From Hymenolepis diminuta (lineage: Eukaryota; Platyhelminthes; Cestoda; Cyclophyllidea; Hymenolepididae): 64,000 nt of DNA. The stretch is taken from contig CAADRB010000002.1 in the NCBI GenBank assembly GCA_900708905.1, positions 4,387,788 to 4,451,787 on the forward strand, in the 5' to 3' direction. The translations under genes and the position numbers were made by a program. The first letter of the stretch is position 1. Each line of letters starts with the position of its first letter. The notes under the pieces were generated by a model. The model was given only the letters and a program-made list of their open reading frames with translations. It ran no database searches and was not told the origin of the DNA. Below, one piece after another: positions 12,205-26,421 of this stretch.

Positions 12205-14579
12205 TGTTTCAGCCTTTGAATATGTGGCAGCGTTGGTTTATCAAATAAACGCATAACATAAGGATTCATAATTTGGGTCACTAAGTTGGTCATCGAAAAA
12301 TTTATTCGATGAGGTCACTTAGTTTTTGTTCTATTCTTATTTTAAATTTGATTTTAATTACTTTAAAGTAGAATAAATTAATGATGACACAAATCCAAGA
12401 TTAATCGTCCATTATTTTAATTTTATTAATGGATCTAAATTTTTGATATTTATCACAATTAATAAATCTTAAAAATCTGCTTCTTATGGATTATCATATG
12501 CAGGCATCCAAAATCCTGCCGCTTTCACGGATCTTAATTCAACGATGGTATGGTTCAACATGATTATATGAAGTAAAACTTTGTTAAATACAAGTGTATA
12601 ACATATATAACACCCTCCTTTTACCATAAATTCAATCTCAAAGGTAATTTTGCTAATGTGAAGAGTAATTTAAGTGCATTATATTTAATAACTCAAATTC
12701 AATTCAATTCCAAAATGGAGATTAAAATTGATACTGACGGACATTAAACATTCACAAATAGTATTTACTTAATCAGGATATTTTGGTGATCCTAAGTACC
12801 CAAAATTCACATCTAGAAGGCAACGTCGGTCAGATCATATTTCTATGTAAAATAATATAGCTTTGATGCTATGACTATAATGAACTATAAAGGACATTTG
12901 GATGTATTACTATGTGCTTGCGTAGGTGATTATTTCCCAAGCTATGTACCATAAGAACATTTAATCCATCAGAGTGTATCATTTAATCTATCTATCAACT
13001 AAAATAAAGGGTATTCAACGCGTTATGAAACACTTGGAGAATGGATTACCTCGCGTTTCCAAATTTTATCTAGATCATTGCTAAGTCCTAAGGTCTTACT
13101 TATCTCGTCCTCGCAGAGACGCTTAATCCTACAATGACCTCAACCCTGGTGCGTCCTCAAGTTGTTTATCTTAATTTGCGGGATAAGTTAATTAAGATGA
13201 ATGTCGCCTAACTCTACACTGACCTCAATTTCTCACACCTATGTCGGAAATCATTCCCTCTATTTACTCTATCACTCTTTTCTTTGAAACGATATAAACT
13301 CAAAAACCTACCTAATTAACGGTTACCGACCTCTATGCTTCTTCTCTCTATCTCTTCCCATCAATCGCTACCTTACTCTCTCGAATCTTCATCGTGGTTT
13401 GTTTAATAAAACTTGTCTGCGTTCTACTTTTAGAACTGTCGATCGCTGTTGCTGTCAGCTCTAGTGGCTACTCCCACACACTTATGTAGTTTTTGTGAAG
13501 TAAAACTTTTTCTGTGCTGTAGTGTAGCTAGGAGATCTGGTTCTGGTGCTATGATATCATCTAACCACTAGATATCAGTTGACTTAGAGAGAAGATTAAG
13601 ACAGTATACAGGTACTCCAAGGCAGTTTACTAACCTGTCAAATCCATTATATAGGAATATAAGTTGTCTTCATATTACTGCTGTTTGGAGATCAAAATAT
13701 CGAGCTGACAATGGTTTGTGTTCCGAATACTGCCAAAATATCAGGTGCAATGTGATCTAGATTACTGATAAGGGCGATGGGTGACTTAGAGACAACTTGT
13801 GGGAATTAATTATCTCAAGACACAAGCATAAACTGTAGCTACGACCTTTGTTTTATCGACCTTTTATTAATTTTGGTATAAGGTATAGTAATAAATAAAG
13901 AAATCTTTTACCAGTTGTAAATTGAGATCGGCCAGGCCTTACTTTGGAGCTTCTTAAACTCTGCTCCCGAACATTCAATCGAAAAAATGTTAACTATTCC
14001 ATATGCATATAATTTGAAAGCACAAGATTTGCCCTTCTCGGACAGATTATTTAACAACTTTAATGATTCCCTTAGGTGATAGGAGGTATTTAGTGCATTA
14101 ATTAATTACTGCCAATTGGAATCTGCCATTATGATGCTAACCGAGAGTACCACCAATCATCTTCCCGACTTTATTTAATAATTTAGTCCGTATAAATTGG
14201 TTAAATTTTCCATGTTCTGCGTTCCTCACTACACCAAGGGGGGAAAAGAAATTGTCAATACGGACACAAATTGAATACAACTTTATTTACTCAATAAACC
14301 ATCGTCTTAGCCCAAATTAGTCCGAATTGCGACATTTAATTGAATATGAATATAATATTTAGGTCAGTAGTATTTACACGAAACTTAATGGGGCCAGACA
14401 TTGATAAAAAGACATGAAATATTTTAAGTCCATGTGGGGGAATAGCATTTAAGAGAGAATCTTTTCTGTTCTGAGATTAATTGTATGAAAGAACAAATCT
14501 GCTTTGAATTCAACACTTATTTTATCACTCACCTGATTGCCTGTATTCTCAGACTTTATTAATTTATTCAGTCACGCAC

Positions 14580-14715
14580 GGTCTCACGAAGAAGCGTTTG
14601 CTAATAAAACCTAATTTGTTTACCAACAAATTGGAGTGGCTTGCCGGCTGCCCCCTAACTGTTCTATCCACACGAGTGACCTGACTTAATTGCCTTCATC
14701 ATTCGATGTGACCCT
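14580..14715 (+). repeat. Dispersed repeat, copy 1 (partner at 61555)
   Basis: This stretch shares an ordered series of blocks with 61555-61695: a GAAGAA-type block, an A/T stretch ending AAATTGG, then GTGGCTTGCC, a C-rich block, GAGTGAC, TGACTTA and TTCGAT...GATGTG. The order and spacing are the same and divergence is moderate. No coding capacity. The family is unknown to me. Confidence 0.6.
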
Positions 14716-17700
14716 AGATCATACCACGTTCTATCAATTACCTTCCCATATGGTTCAGTTCTTGTACTATCTTCTTATTCGAACACCACTACTAGTTTAA
14801 GGATTAGTACATTTTATATACAACAATGGGCACCACAGTTTAATCATTTAAAATACACCAGATCCTCTTTAAAATTGTATTTTAAGTTTACTTACTGCTT
14901 AATTCCTAAAAGTAAAAATTTGAACTTAATCAGGACTACCTATTTCAGACCATTAGAAAATGAGTTGGAAATTGTAGCAACTAATGAACCAGATCTTGAT
15001 TGTAGAAGCTAAAACTATGGCTAGCAGCTAATCACAGCAAACATGTTTTGGAGCATAATACCGAGACCCTACTAGGCCAAATATATTGAACAAACCACGA
15101 TGAGGATTGAAGGGAGTAAGTGTAAGATGAAGAACAAAGGACATGAAAGAAATGACTGACAAGTGTATGCCGTGCGTATGTGACTGGAAAAACAAAGTTT
15201 ATTTGAGTCACCTGGGCAAGGACACGGATGTGGTACGAATGCAAATGTACTATTGAATAAAAAAGAGACCGTTATAGAATCGATAAACGGATTTGGACCT
15301 GACAGATCGTGATTTTGAGTCATAGGGTCATAATGACACCACAGTGGCCTCGCGGGCGAAAAACCAAAGTATTTTCTTTGATGATGTGAAAAGTAATTTT
15401 GGGAAATGTATAGTCATTCTTCAACATCATGAATGAATACTTCTTGCGTTAGAAATATTAAAAACAAGATCATCGTCAAGCAGTATCTGTCAAATTAACT
15501 TGCTACTTTTAAAGCTAAATTTAACTGATTAGTATTATTTGATTTATGAATAAGATCAGTACCATTGTAAACTGTTAATGAAAAAATCACACTCTTATTC
15601 TAATATCAATATCGTCACTTTTAGAGTCAACACACGTAAGGGCAATGTTGTATCACAAAACTAGCGGTGGCGTTAATGACGCTGTGATTTTTGTGATCCA
15701 TTTGCCAATTAAAAGCCGACCTTCATCATAACGCCCAACTGAGTCTCAGTATGGATTTAAACCACGTTAAGAGGCACTGATATTTAGAAATTAAAACAAA
15801 CGCCCACGTTAATAATGTCCTTGCGTTATGCCTCACATTCCACTGACATTATTCAGTGCGGAAAAATCCTTAAGCTGTCTGATAAAAAGTATAATTCTCT
15901 CCGCACCATGAAAGATTGACATTGTTAATAACTTCTGCAAATGAAGTTCAGTGTGGATAAGGTGAATTTATTTGCTAACATCCTGTGACATGACTGTTAA
16001 TCTCACATGCATTAAGGGAAGACCAGTAAAATCTCTGAAAATTAAGGTAGCAGTTTACAAAGTGAAAATTATTTAGCTTACTATGTGTGTTCTTAATATA
16101 ATTTGGGGAGACTTTTATTCAAAAGCTTGCAACTCAAATTATAAATTAGAGTCCAATAAAGGATGACCGCATCAGTGGTATTTGATTAGTAGCCGATGTT
16201 GCAAAATAATGAAACCCACACTAAATTAGTATCTCTTGTTTTTCCCTCCTGCGGTACAGAAGTAGTAGGAAATTGGTATACTTTGGAAGATGATGTCACT
16301 TTCTGAGTTCAAAATAAAGTTATCATCGAGTTTGTTTACAAGTCTTGCTGAACACACTGAATCCGCTGACCTTGAATAGGTCCTGATCTGTCATTGCGCA
16401 TAATATTGCAGGAGCATAGCAAAACCTCCTACTTTATTAATACAAAGTTAGTGATGCCAAATGAGTTCTAGCAATCGCGTTTTCGTCCTCCCTTACTGTC
16501 ATGCAGATTGGAGGATTTTAAGTGTGTAACAAATCCTTTTCTTATTTATTCAGTCTGTTACCGTTCAAACGTCAGTTTTATCCGCTCAATTGCTTGACAT
16601 CTGCTTACCAAAATAAATTTTTCAAAGTCGACTTTGCACTCAGCAATTCATATTTGAAAAAAATGGATTAATGGGAGATTTCTTCTTATTTAGAATGTTC
16701 CTTTATATTCTCACAATTAAAATGATGCTAAGATAAGATAAGATAAGTTTACCAATGTTAGCAGTTGTAGAGCAAAACAAATTTCGTAGTCTGGGTTAAA
16801 ACTGGTAACAAATATCGTACTGGTGATTTTAAAAGTAGCCCAATTGCTAAAACATTTCGCAACGTAACCGGAGTTCATTTCATTTTTTGGTTGCGTCTAT
16901 TTGACAAAAGGTGCCTGTTAAATACCCTTTATTCTCCTTTTACATAACAAATATATGGAAAAAATGAGTTGCACTTTATTTGAGACAAAATTTAATAGGG
17001 ATCAGCCACTAGTGAGAATGAGACGACTCGGGGGTGTACAAAATCAGGTCATCTTTTAATTAACGCAGAACAGAGGCGTGGTCGTTTTCAGAGGGTTCCA
17101 AAAAACGTGATTAGTTTGCCAATTCGTTCCTCATTTATTTCTTCATGCGTTTTAATAATCTCTAGATTGTGTGTATGTACCTTTCTGCACTATCCTCCAA
17201 TGGTTTGGCCACACTTTGACATTTCTTATATGCAATAAATAAAGAAGCGCCAAAATAACTAAACTCTCCTCTGGTTATATTTCTATGTTTTCTGTCTTGG
17301 ATTTATCGATTTAAACCACAATCAGTTTACTTTTAAGTGAATAAGAAGAGAAAGCCCAAATCTCTGTCCTCACACTTTATTGACACCGCTTACTTAAAGG
17401 CGAGGCTTCGAAAGATAAGCTACATATTACTGGCTTAATTATTGAAGGGAAGGATCGGTTGCAAAATGGTAGTTTCAGCGGATTTATTTATCCGATATAT
17501 AAGAGAGCATTAAACATACTCATGTGTATGTAATGAACGAAAGCAAAAGAAGCTGCAATTTAGGCCAACAGAGGTCAATCAGTTTTATAATCAGACTGAA
17601 TGAAGGCCAGAAACTAATAGCTTTACAGCCATACAGTCAAAACAGGTTACTGCTCTAACCCAGAGACAAGATTTTTAATTTCATGCATTATAATCATGTG

Positions 17701-19174
17701 CACGTCACTAGCACTAAATAGTATAATAAATACTTAATGTTTTTAAAAAAGCATACTTGAAAGGTTTCGGAATTGCTTCTTTAATTGGCATATGAACATT
17801 TGTGTGAATTAAATTATTGATTAGTTAAATCGGGGACCATCAAAACAAGTTTTTGCGTTATGTGCTTCCATGTTAATAATCGATGAGTTTTCAACCTATC
17901 TAATTTGTCAACTATTTATGCTTGTAAGACAACTCTCACTGCACACGCTCGTAACCCCGACTTCATTTGTGACTTGTTATTGATGCATTCTTTCATGCGT
18001 GACTCCGTTATTTGATAGTCGGTGAGACCTAATTCTATTTAATGTATTTCATTGTATTCCATCTACCAAACTTTGGGATGGCTGTCGCCACCTTAACATC
18101 GATGTTAGACTCCGACCTACTATTAATGACCGACAGTTAATTTCATTAACACAATTCAATCTTTTTGGAAATAACCTTGCTAATAATCGTTATGCTTGTA
18201 GTGGTTTACAATTCCCTCAAAAATGTCAATTCCTATTTCAGCTGATCCTGGAGAATGTAATTTTCACATATTCTTCAAAAGTACGTTTGAACTTAACGCC
18301 CACACATGTGCATTGACATCTCAAATGTGATTTAATTCATCGTCCCTAGAATTTCACCTCATGACGGATACCCAGCATACAATAAAGTCTTTAGCTTTCT
18401 ACCTTATTCCGGTTGCTCTGTCAAACAGATTTATTTCCCTAAAAGTGATTCCTTTTCCATCCTTCTTATATAAGCGAGTTTGGTGCACATGATGCACTCC
18501 AATACGGCATGAACCCACTCTTCCATCTTTTCGCCTGAACTTACACGCTGTGCCCAATTGAGCTCTTCAACTAGCGGTCTCTATCTTTTCCCTATCTCGC
18601 TTTGTGGTGAATATAGGTAGTAATTAGAAGATAAATAGTAGTATATCTATGGAATCAGGAGGATTTCTGGTTAAACCCTCCTTACAGGTATTAAACATCT
18701 CTAAGGGCAAATTTTTTAACTCTCTTTTACCTTAGACATCTATTAAATCATACGCACTTTAAACTGCATTACTTCTGACGCATGTTACGAAACTCCGCAG
18801 TTGATCTTAATTACTCTGATATCCCCAATCGAATCCTGCTTTAAAAAAAAAACTCCCAACAGAAATGCAAACATTCATTCCTTCGCCATTTTTTGACTCT
18901 GGATCAAGTTGCACCAATTTATTCCCCTCACTTCACTCAATTGATGTTCAACTTACACTTTTATACGAAATAGATTTAGCCGTTACTTGGTTGCTAAATA
19001 TTTCCGCTCCTCACTGTTCTCCCTTTCTCTCAAGTTAAGCCAACCAACATTTAATTAGTCTATTTAATTTCATATCACTTCAAGTTAGGAAAGACGCAGG
19101 CCTTACCTCAATAATCATACCTGATTCGTTCCAATTGTCCTTCTCTATTATGTTCCCAAATCCTATTCCACGGC

Positions 19175-19180
19175 TTTATT
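19175..19180 (-). other. Possible polyadenylation signal for EXOSC10
   Basis: A minus-strand AATAAA lies about 200 nt beyond the EXOSC10 stop codon. It is the first canonical hexamer I noticed downstream. Confidence 0.3.
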
Positions 19181-19380
19181 TTAAATATTAATTATTAAAC
19201 AATAGATGAAATGCGGTAATTTAAGCTGATATTTTTAATTCAATTGACAAAATAAGAATACAGGAACTAAATACACAACGCGAGCATGCCCTTTGCCTTC
19301 ACTGTGCATTTTGCATCCGCACATCTCATTTTGTTCAACTCTAAAAAAGCAAAGCAAAATCGGTTAGATAACGATATTAC

Positions 19381-22300
19381 TCATATGAAATTAGTAGAAG
19401 GTGAGCTTACTTGAGCCTGAGGAGAGGGGAAGGTAGTAGGGCAGCGGGAGAAGGACTTATTTCTGCCGCCTCGGCCACGACCACCTCGATATATCCCACG
19501 ACGAGAGGGGGTCGAACTCTGTCGTTGAGCGTTGGTGGGGATCTTTAAGCGATGGGCCGATTCGGGAGAGCCAGAACCGGCCCTCGACGCTTCATCGTCA
19601 ACTGTCAAATCAATTGAGTCAGAAGTCACAGATTGCGAGTTCACAAGCGGAGGTTGAGATGTTCCCTTTGGAGGCTTTCTGATCTACACAAATAAACAGA
19701 AATAAATGATGAGTCCAATAAACATACAAAGGGCAAGTCCGTTTTTGAGTAAAAATGAACCTTGAGGTCTCTCAAGATGACAACACCATTTTCAACACAG
19801 TCTTCTTCATTATCGTCCCCAGGAATGTTGATGGGTTGACTGAGTTTGGAACCAACTCTCTGTTGCTTATTCTGTTGCTGTTCACGTTGTTGACGCTTAC
19901 GAGCGAGGTTTGCCATGGCGTGAGATTGGGCCGAACGACCGGCAGCGAATTTTGCTCCCAAACTCGCAACTTCAACCTCTTCAGCTAAAGAATGAATAAA
20001 AAAATCAATAAGCCGAAAGACTGAAACATCACTAATATTTATGGTCTACTGCGACCGTAATGTAACCTAGACCTTGCCAGGTTACAAAATGTTAACTCTT
20101 CCTTAATCGATTCACTCCAGCTATCTAAATTCAGCACATCGATGTTCACCGTGCCCGATCTACGACATCCCTCAATTGAGTTGTCTAAAAATTTGTCTCA
20201 ATTATTTAACCCCTACATTTTAAGTTACACTCTGTTCCGTCCATACAATATTAAAAACATACTATCCACGAGATGATTTCTTTACTCCAACCATCTACAT
20301 TCTGTATTCTTGGAAGGACAAGGTGGCTCCTAAGATATTACAGGACGTGTGGTCTAAATAGATCTTAATTAAGATATATTACATAGATAATGCAAATAAA
20401 AATAAAAGGATAAATTTTATAAGATGGACGGAAAATTGAACATAAGGAAAAAGAAACAAATATTATCGATGGTGAAATGGTATCCATCTTACCCAGGCCT
20501 CATGACTACTAACACCCCACCAAATGCGGTAGTGGCCGATGACTATGTAGTCTGATCTAGCTGATGGCCACATCTCCCAGTTCGCCCTCTCCTTCGTTCC
20601 AACAAGGATGCGGGTCGACTTCTAATACGCTTAGAGCCCATAATTAAAATTACCATCAAAATTACTAAATGGCATAGGCTAAATTAGAGGAATGTTTCTT
20701 TGGAAAGGTATCTCTTGACGTTCCTTATAAATGTCTCAAATATACTAAGGCTTAGCTTGTCGCTATAACATTTAAAACAACTCTCAATGGAGACTAACTA
20801 TCACGTGTCAGAATGTCACCCTAAATCTTTACAGTAAGTGTATCTTCAAGAAATTTTTCAAGTGATGCCTATTGCAGAAGAGAGAACTTTTTGAAATGAC
20901 AGCACATATTCTACCAAAATTGAGTAGTGAACGGCTAAAAATCCCAAAATTCCATGGATCAAAATCCCCTATCCTCTATTACAATTAAAGGCAAAAATCC
21001 ATGGGTTCGCTTGTCCGAATAATGTAATGTAAATTAGCTTTACGAATAAAACGGCTCATTACATTTTATTATATTAAACAGGGACCGAAACAATTACTTG
21101 AAGTTCTTCGAAGATGCTAATAAAACTAGGAAAAGAGTTCACACAAAACCAAGCATAAGAGCAAGAATGACAGTAACCAATCAATGCATACAATTCGACA
21201 AAAAAAAACCAACAGAGGATAACACAGAAGTGCTGGTAGGTAATTGGGTCAGAATATTAAGATGTATTTCAGAATTACAGAATGAGGAACAACAAAACCT
21301 CATCTGCGATGTTTTAAATCTTCAAAAAAAAACAAAGCAAGTTTATCCAAATATTGCTTTCAATCCTAAGTAAACGAACTCAAGACGATATTAAGATGAA
21401 AGATACCTTTAAGAACTAATTAAGAGCTTCTCTTCGAAATCAAAAGAACAATGCATCTGCTATCCTAATTCGCTATTTATAAACACATTGTATACTTAAA
21501 AGAAAATGCTCACAAATGCCGTAAGGCAAGTTAAACACTAAAACACACAAGTGATTTGAATGACCTTAATTATCATTAAATAATCATGACCCTGGTCAAT
21601 ATAGACACAAAAACGGAATATTCCATCGTAAATATTTTTGTTAGGGGTTCAGATTCACAAGTTACAAATGAACTTAATCTTTAAGGTAAAAAGTAGCCCA
21701 ATGAGGGAAATTAAAAATTAGAAGCAGTAAGTTCTTTTGATTCCCAGATTCTTCCTCTTTCTCCCATTATTAAAAATATAGCGCTTCTAGCATTTAGATA
21801 CCTTCCCATAACAAATATTTTAAACTATTCTTGTTTTGTCATAGGCAATGGGAAAAATTCCCAAGTTCGTTAAGATAAATGTCACCAACACTTGACTTGA
21901 GTATAGGGAAAGTAAACTGGAGCCGTTCTTATGAGAAACCCGAATTCTGCCATCACTCATCCTGGATAGAAGTAAAAAGAACGATTGGTCATCCACATTA
22001 CCGCCTGTTCAACTACTACGCTACCGGTACCCTAAGCTCATCTTGGACTGATGATAGAATTCCGGAGCCTCCATGATTGGAAACTCGCTTATTGGCAATT
22101 GTTAATCAGTGCGATAGCCACTGAAAACCGCTATACCACTAAAAAAAGCTTCAAAAATTTACATACCTAGAGTGAGTTTGACTGGAGAAGACAGCTCTTC
22201 TGTACTCAAAGTTTCCGAAGGTTTGTAGAGAGGATCTTCAATGCTATTAAAATCAGCCAAATCAGGTTGACGGCCATTTTCACTGTCAATAACGACATTT

Positions 22301-25300
22301 GGAACATTTGAAACTTGCATTGGTGCAAGGTAGTTTGCAATCTAAAATAAAACAGAAAACGCTAGCGATACAAATAGCATTGAAGATGGTAACAAGGAGA
22401 GATTTAACACTTACACCAACTACATATTTGTGCTCAGGATAATATGGTGATGACTGGTGGTACCAATTATTCGAACCTCCATCATAACCGCCCACTTGCG
22501 TGCAATACAAGGGATAGGATGAAGGCTTGATATTGAATTCTAGATTATAAATGAAGCAGTAGAATTGAGTTTTAAAGAGGGGACAGTAATTAACGTTCAT
22601 CCCCGTGTATACCTTGAAGACGTTTTTGGGTAGGTGTATGAGGAACAGAAATAGACTTATCAGCAATAGGTATTTCATGCGGAGCAGAGCGAGACGCTGT
22701 GGTGCTTGAGAATTTAGCACCTTCTTCAATTTTAGCCTCAAATTTGACCCTGTCTTCATCAATTTCCTGAGGATAAAAGCCATAGTATCATTAAGATTAT
22801 AGTCAAATGATAGAAGAATGCGTCTAAAACGTACACCAACCTTTTCAACGTGTTTGCCCTCTCTAGCGTCCATCACAACTTTGTGGAAATCCATAAGATA
22901 TTTGTTGACCATAATAGGAATGGGATTACAACAAGCCAGCAAACCATTTGGTTCCCTATAACACAAAATAAAAACAAGATAATCAAAGTTCAAAGGGGTG
23001 GCGTCTAGATTGAGGTGACTTACTTGGGTAATCTCTCGGCAATATTGTGCAACATATGGTTGGGAAGAACAAACCTGAAAGAAAAACATGGGGACAATGA
23101 ATTGACAAATTGGGTGAGTAGAGCCAATGCCTAATAAACGGGACATACCCATTGCTCTCATCCTCAGTTCGACCAATAGAATCTCGCAGGAGGCAGAGAT
23201 GTTTCAAAGCATAAGCCTGTCGTTTGTTCAATGTCTTGCAGAAATCACCATGAGACTTCTCAAGATAACCCAAAGGGTTCACTCGAGGTTTCTTGTAAAT
23301 CTACACAAGAGGAAGGAATCAAAAGGTGTTAACATATGAGAAACAGCATACGAGATATCAACTGGTGATGATGAACTTACTCGATGACATAGGCGACAGC
23401 TGCGTTTCAGAACCTCCATAAGGAGACCATTCTCATAAAGTTGAGCTCGCAATTTCTCAGCCACATAGAGGAGGTAATGTGTGTCGGATCGTGCGTACGC
23501 AATCAACTTCTCACTTAATGGCCTTAAATGCAGATAAAATGCGGATTTATTGGTAATTGATCAATTCTTGACATAACGCTTTAGGCGTCTGATAACAAGT
23601 GATATAAATTTACCTCGAGATAACTCTCAGAAAGAGAGCCATATGGTGTGAAAAAAAACAAAAAAAAAAATCAACTGATCTCACCGGAATACTCCGTGGT
23701 CAAGGTTTTACGTCCTCATAAGGTAGCTGCTTAGTTACCTTTCAAGAAACATCTAAATTACGTCACTCATATTTTCAGAGACCTCTTCAATGGATAAATC
23801 TTTTCACCTTTTAGCACCTGTCCCAAATGTTGGAATCGGGGTGTAAAATGGATATCCCCCTTCAACATAGGAAACGTCTATTAAGACGATGCTAAAAGAC
23901 TCCTTGAAGAACAGCCTAAATCTTGTTTTTACCGTGGAAAATGAAGTTACTTCTCAAACTTAACGTTGAGTACATTGAGCTAATAGGCAACTCTGGACTA
24001 TAATTTAATCCAATCTAGGCTTTATGTTTAGTAGCTCAATTCTGCGCATATATGAGTTAAGCATTAGTTTTATGCCATGACACATCCACAGTAATATTCT
24101 TTTGAACTTTAAATCCATCATGATTCAAGAATACGACCCAGGTAGTCAAACAATGAAGCACAGTATAACTGTAAATTTTTCAGTATCATACTATAAACTC
24201 AACGATGGTTTAGAAGTCCCATCATTAAATCTTACTAAGTTAAAATTTTAGGAGATCACAGGAAGAAAACAGCGTAATCTTCTCTAGATTCTCTGCTTAA
24301 TGAATAAAGTCACTTCTACTGGGATCTGTATTGATCCCCTCGGGTACAGTGAAAATTTCGAAAATGTGAGATCAGATTACGTGGAAAAATTCAATTATTC
24401 CTGTAGAAAAGTTGACGAATAACCTAAATCAACACGCCAAAACTTGAAATCGAAACCCAATACCTATAGAAAACACAACTTCCAGTTAGACCAGTTGATG
24501 CAAAGCAAAAAGGAATATTTTCAAAGACCTGAGTAGAATTCATGAAAAATTGAGTTCGTTATCCGAATAACCGGGATTATCGATTACTGTGTATAATGAA
24601 GTATCCTTACTGTTAAATAGGTGGCTAACCAGACAGAAAATTGGACCTAAATACTTAAATATATGCCAATTGCACAAATTCGTATTTAGACAGGAAACTT
24701 TCTTTCTGCAATCATAAAGAAAAGATTGCCAGAAGTATACTTTCTCCATGTCTAGATGATAGGTGAAATAGGGGGTTCAGTAAATATAGACTATGTAAAG
24801 ACTAGTATGCTAACTTCTTTAAGTAAACGAACTTAAAATATTCGAAGTCAACTGATCTACATGCTATCACAGCATCGAAACAGGTGCATGTCATATTCAC
24901 AATACATAAAATATCATGTTTACAGATATTTTAAAAGGCCTCCCCAATAACCCAGATGTATCACACGAGAGATAGATAAATAATGGATAACCAATTTACC
25001 TGGCCCTCCAATCGGCCAGTTGGAGAGACTTGTCCGGAACAATGCCAACAAACATCTCCAGGAGGAAAGACAGCGAGAATCGAGCGAAATGCAAAACACG
25101 GGAGGCTTGTCCGGTGTCGAAGAGATTTATCATATAAACTCCAAAATCTCGCTGCAGCCACATTAAGTCCATATCAGATCCATGAAGGACCTTTACAATA
25201 TTCGGATTAGTGAAGACCTCATTCAAGTACTCCAGATTGTCACGAAGTTTAAGAGCATCCACAATGTAATCTTTGCTACGAGTTGATATTTGAATCAAAC

Positions 25301-26421
25301 AAGTGATCCCTAAGTAAGTCCGGTAGCTATGATGCTAATATTGAGAAAGAAGAGCTTATCAACATTAAAAAAGAAAAACATACAAATGAGAAAATAAACC
25401 TTATTATTACCTCAAGATCAACAGCTATCTCTGACTGAGTAAGAAGATCATTCAGCATTTCTCCGAAAGATTCCGCCGTATCAACAAACACCATGGGGGT
25501 GACGTCTAAGGGTGGGGGCTTTGAATTAAACTCAACCGAAGTATATTCATAGTCCTCCAAAGAATTCTCAAATTCCGACAGCTCGACGAAGTAAGGATGA
25601 TCATAGTCACCAGTCAGAGGATCAGCAACAAACTGGCTATCTGACAACGGAAATAAACAAGAATAAGTAAATAGACAGACAAAATTACTACATTTTAGAT
25701 AATGTGATACCTTCTAAAGGGGCGATAGCGTTCGGTTTAGACTTCAAAATAGGAAGGAACATTGTCGGACTATTATCCGGTTTAACCGTAAACAAGGTTT
25801 GCGGTCGAATCACATAGTTAGGTAAATTCGAACTCCTTCGACCAGAAGCTAAGGGTGAACTTTGCCGAGAAGAATCAAGCTAAAAATTCATATATCTAAA
25901 ACATCTTATTACCTCCCCAAATGAATGAGTAATTCGTTCTTTATCGGGGGAAATCCCTTCCTTCTTCAAATTTTTGGACTCTTCCTCATCCATAGCGGCA
26001 TTCTAACAGACGATAAAAAAAGAGAAAAACAAACCAATCGATCGATAATTCTATCATTGGCGGATACGACTGAGGTGAATTTTTCTTCTAACGACTTGGA
26101 CTTGTGCAAATCCATAATATTAACACTTCCATCGATTATGTCAAAACCATTTTGAATCCTAAAAAGGTAACATCACTATTGCCAACTTACATTGACTCAA
26201 TCTTGTTAGAATTCGCGCTCATCACGGCATTATACCTAGCATCACCGTGATAGTAAGCAAAAGAGGGAGTAGAATATGTAGGAAATTCTCGGGAGAATTT
26301 AACTGCCTTCGCAGCATTTGGAACAAGTCCCTGAAGTAGAATTTATGTATGGCAAACCTACTGCGATTAACTGCCTTGAAATTTCATCTAGGTTGTTATT
26401 CTGATCAGTCATCATATGCAT
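19381..26421 (-). CDS. EXOSC10: EXOSC10 / Rrp6 homologue, nuclear exosome 3'-5' exoribonuclease (complete, 16 exons, about 862 aa)
   Basis: Exons on the minus strand: 26421-26362, 26330-26191, 26158-26035, 26002-25913, 25879-25711, 25640-25411, 25334-25000, 23522-23381, 23300-23149, 23074-23024, 22955-22841, 22766-22613, 22539-22415, 22341-22167, 19984-19761, 19683-19381. Phases agree throughout. The start is the first ATG after an in-frame TGA; a second ATG lies 6 nt on. The family trims nuclear RNAs as a distributive DEDD-Y exonuclease bound to the exosome. Seen here: an N-terminal PMC2NT-like region (about 25-135) with SANDRIIDRL; exo I AVDLEHHSYRTYLG (about 266-280); exo II KVLHGSDMDLMWLQRDFG (about 320-337); exo III ADWRARPLSEK then YARSDTHYLLY (about 390-402), with the Tyr-x3-Asp intact; an HRDC region with EDESNGFVLPNHML (about 440-500). 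The C-terminus is basic and RG-rich. All catalytic residues are present, so it should be active. Human length is 885 aa. The 3' end has an alternative: a donor at 19410 would end the frame one codon into a downstream exon. Confidence 0.96.
19985..22166 (-). other. EXOSC10 intron 14, 2.2 kb, with an antisense open frame
   Basis: This is the largest intron of EXOSC10. Most of it is featureless AT-rich DNA. On the opposite strand, an acceptor-like site at 21080-21081 leads into an open frame to 21373 (about 96 codons, Lys/Gln/Glu-rich, no recognised domain). No donor-linked partner exon was found. Confidence 0.5.
21082..21373 (+). other. Low-confidence antisense open frame within EXOSC10 intron 14
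   Basis: The frame lacks an ATG at its beginning but follows a plausible 3' splice site. It encodes a charged, helix-prone stretch (for example ISELQNEEQQNLICDVL) ending PNIAFNPK. It could be a terminal exon of a nested gene or chance. I do not recognise it. Confidence 0.2.
23523..24999 (-). other. EXOSC10 intron 7, 1.5 kb
   Basis: It splits the exonuclease domain between ADWRA and the exo III exon. Apart from a poly-A run near 23655, nothing notable was seen. Confidence 0.6.
26331..26361 (-). other. 31-nt micro-intron, EXOSC10 intron 1
   Basis: GTAGGT...TTCAG, 31 nt. Its removal shifts the frame from the first 20 codons into the PMC2NT-like exon. Introns 2 (26159-26190, 32 nt), 3 (26003-26034, 32 nt) and 4 (25880-25912, 33 nt) are equally small. 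Confidence 0.85.

Larger units (their letters stand above)
12205..19380. other. Gene-free interval of about 7.2 kb between CASP and EXOSC10
   Basis: This holds the 5' flank of CASP at the left and the 3' flank of EXOSC10 at the right. I see no exon with recognisable protein similarity. It contains a dispersed repeat at about 14580-14715 that recurs near 61555, and a short AAGAT-type tandem at 16730-16748. T/C-rich stretches with TATA-like and AATAAA-like motifs (13240-13460, 18460-18620) vaguely resemble short LTRs but could not be aligned convincingly. Confidence 0.55.

Noticed and set aside
13240..13480. Short LTR (TRIM) similar to 29170-29400 and 18460-18620
   Set aside because: All are T/C-rich with TATA-like and AATAAA-like motifs, but block-by-block alignment is too weak to separate homology from composition.
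22286..23176. Apparent 296-codon minus-strand gene
   Set aside because: It runs across several EXOSC10 exons and introns, partly in the right frame; the splice model explains its recognisable segments.
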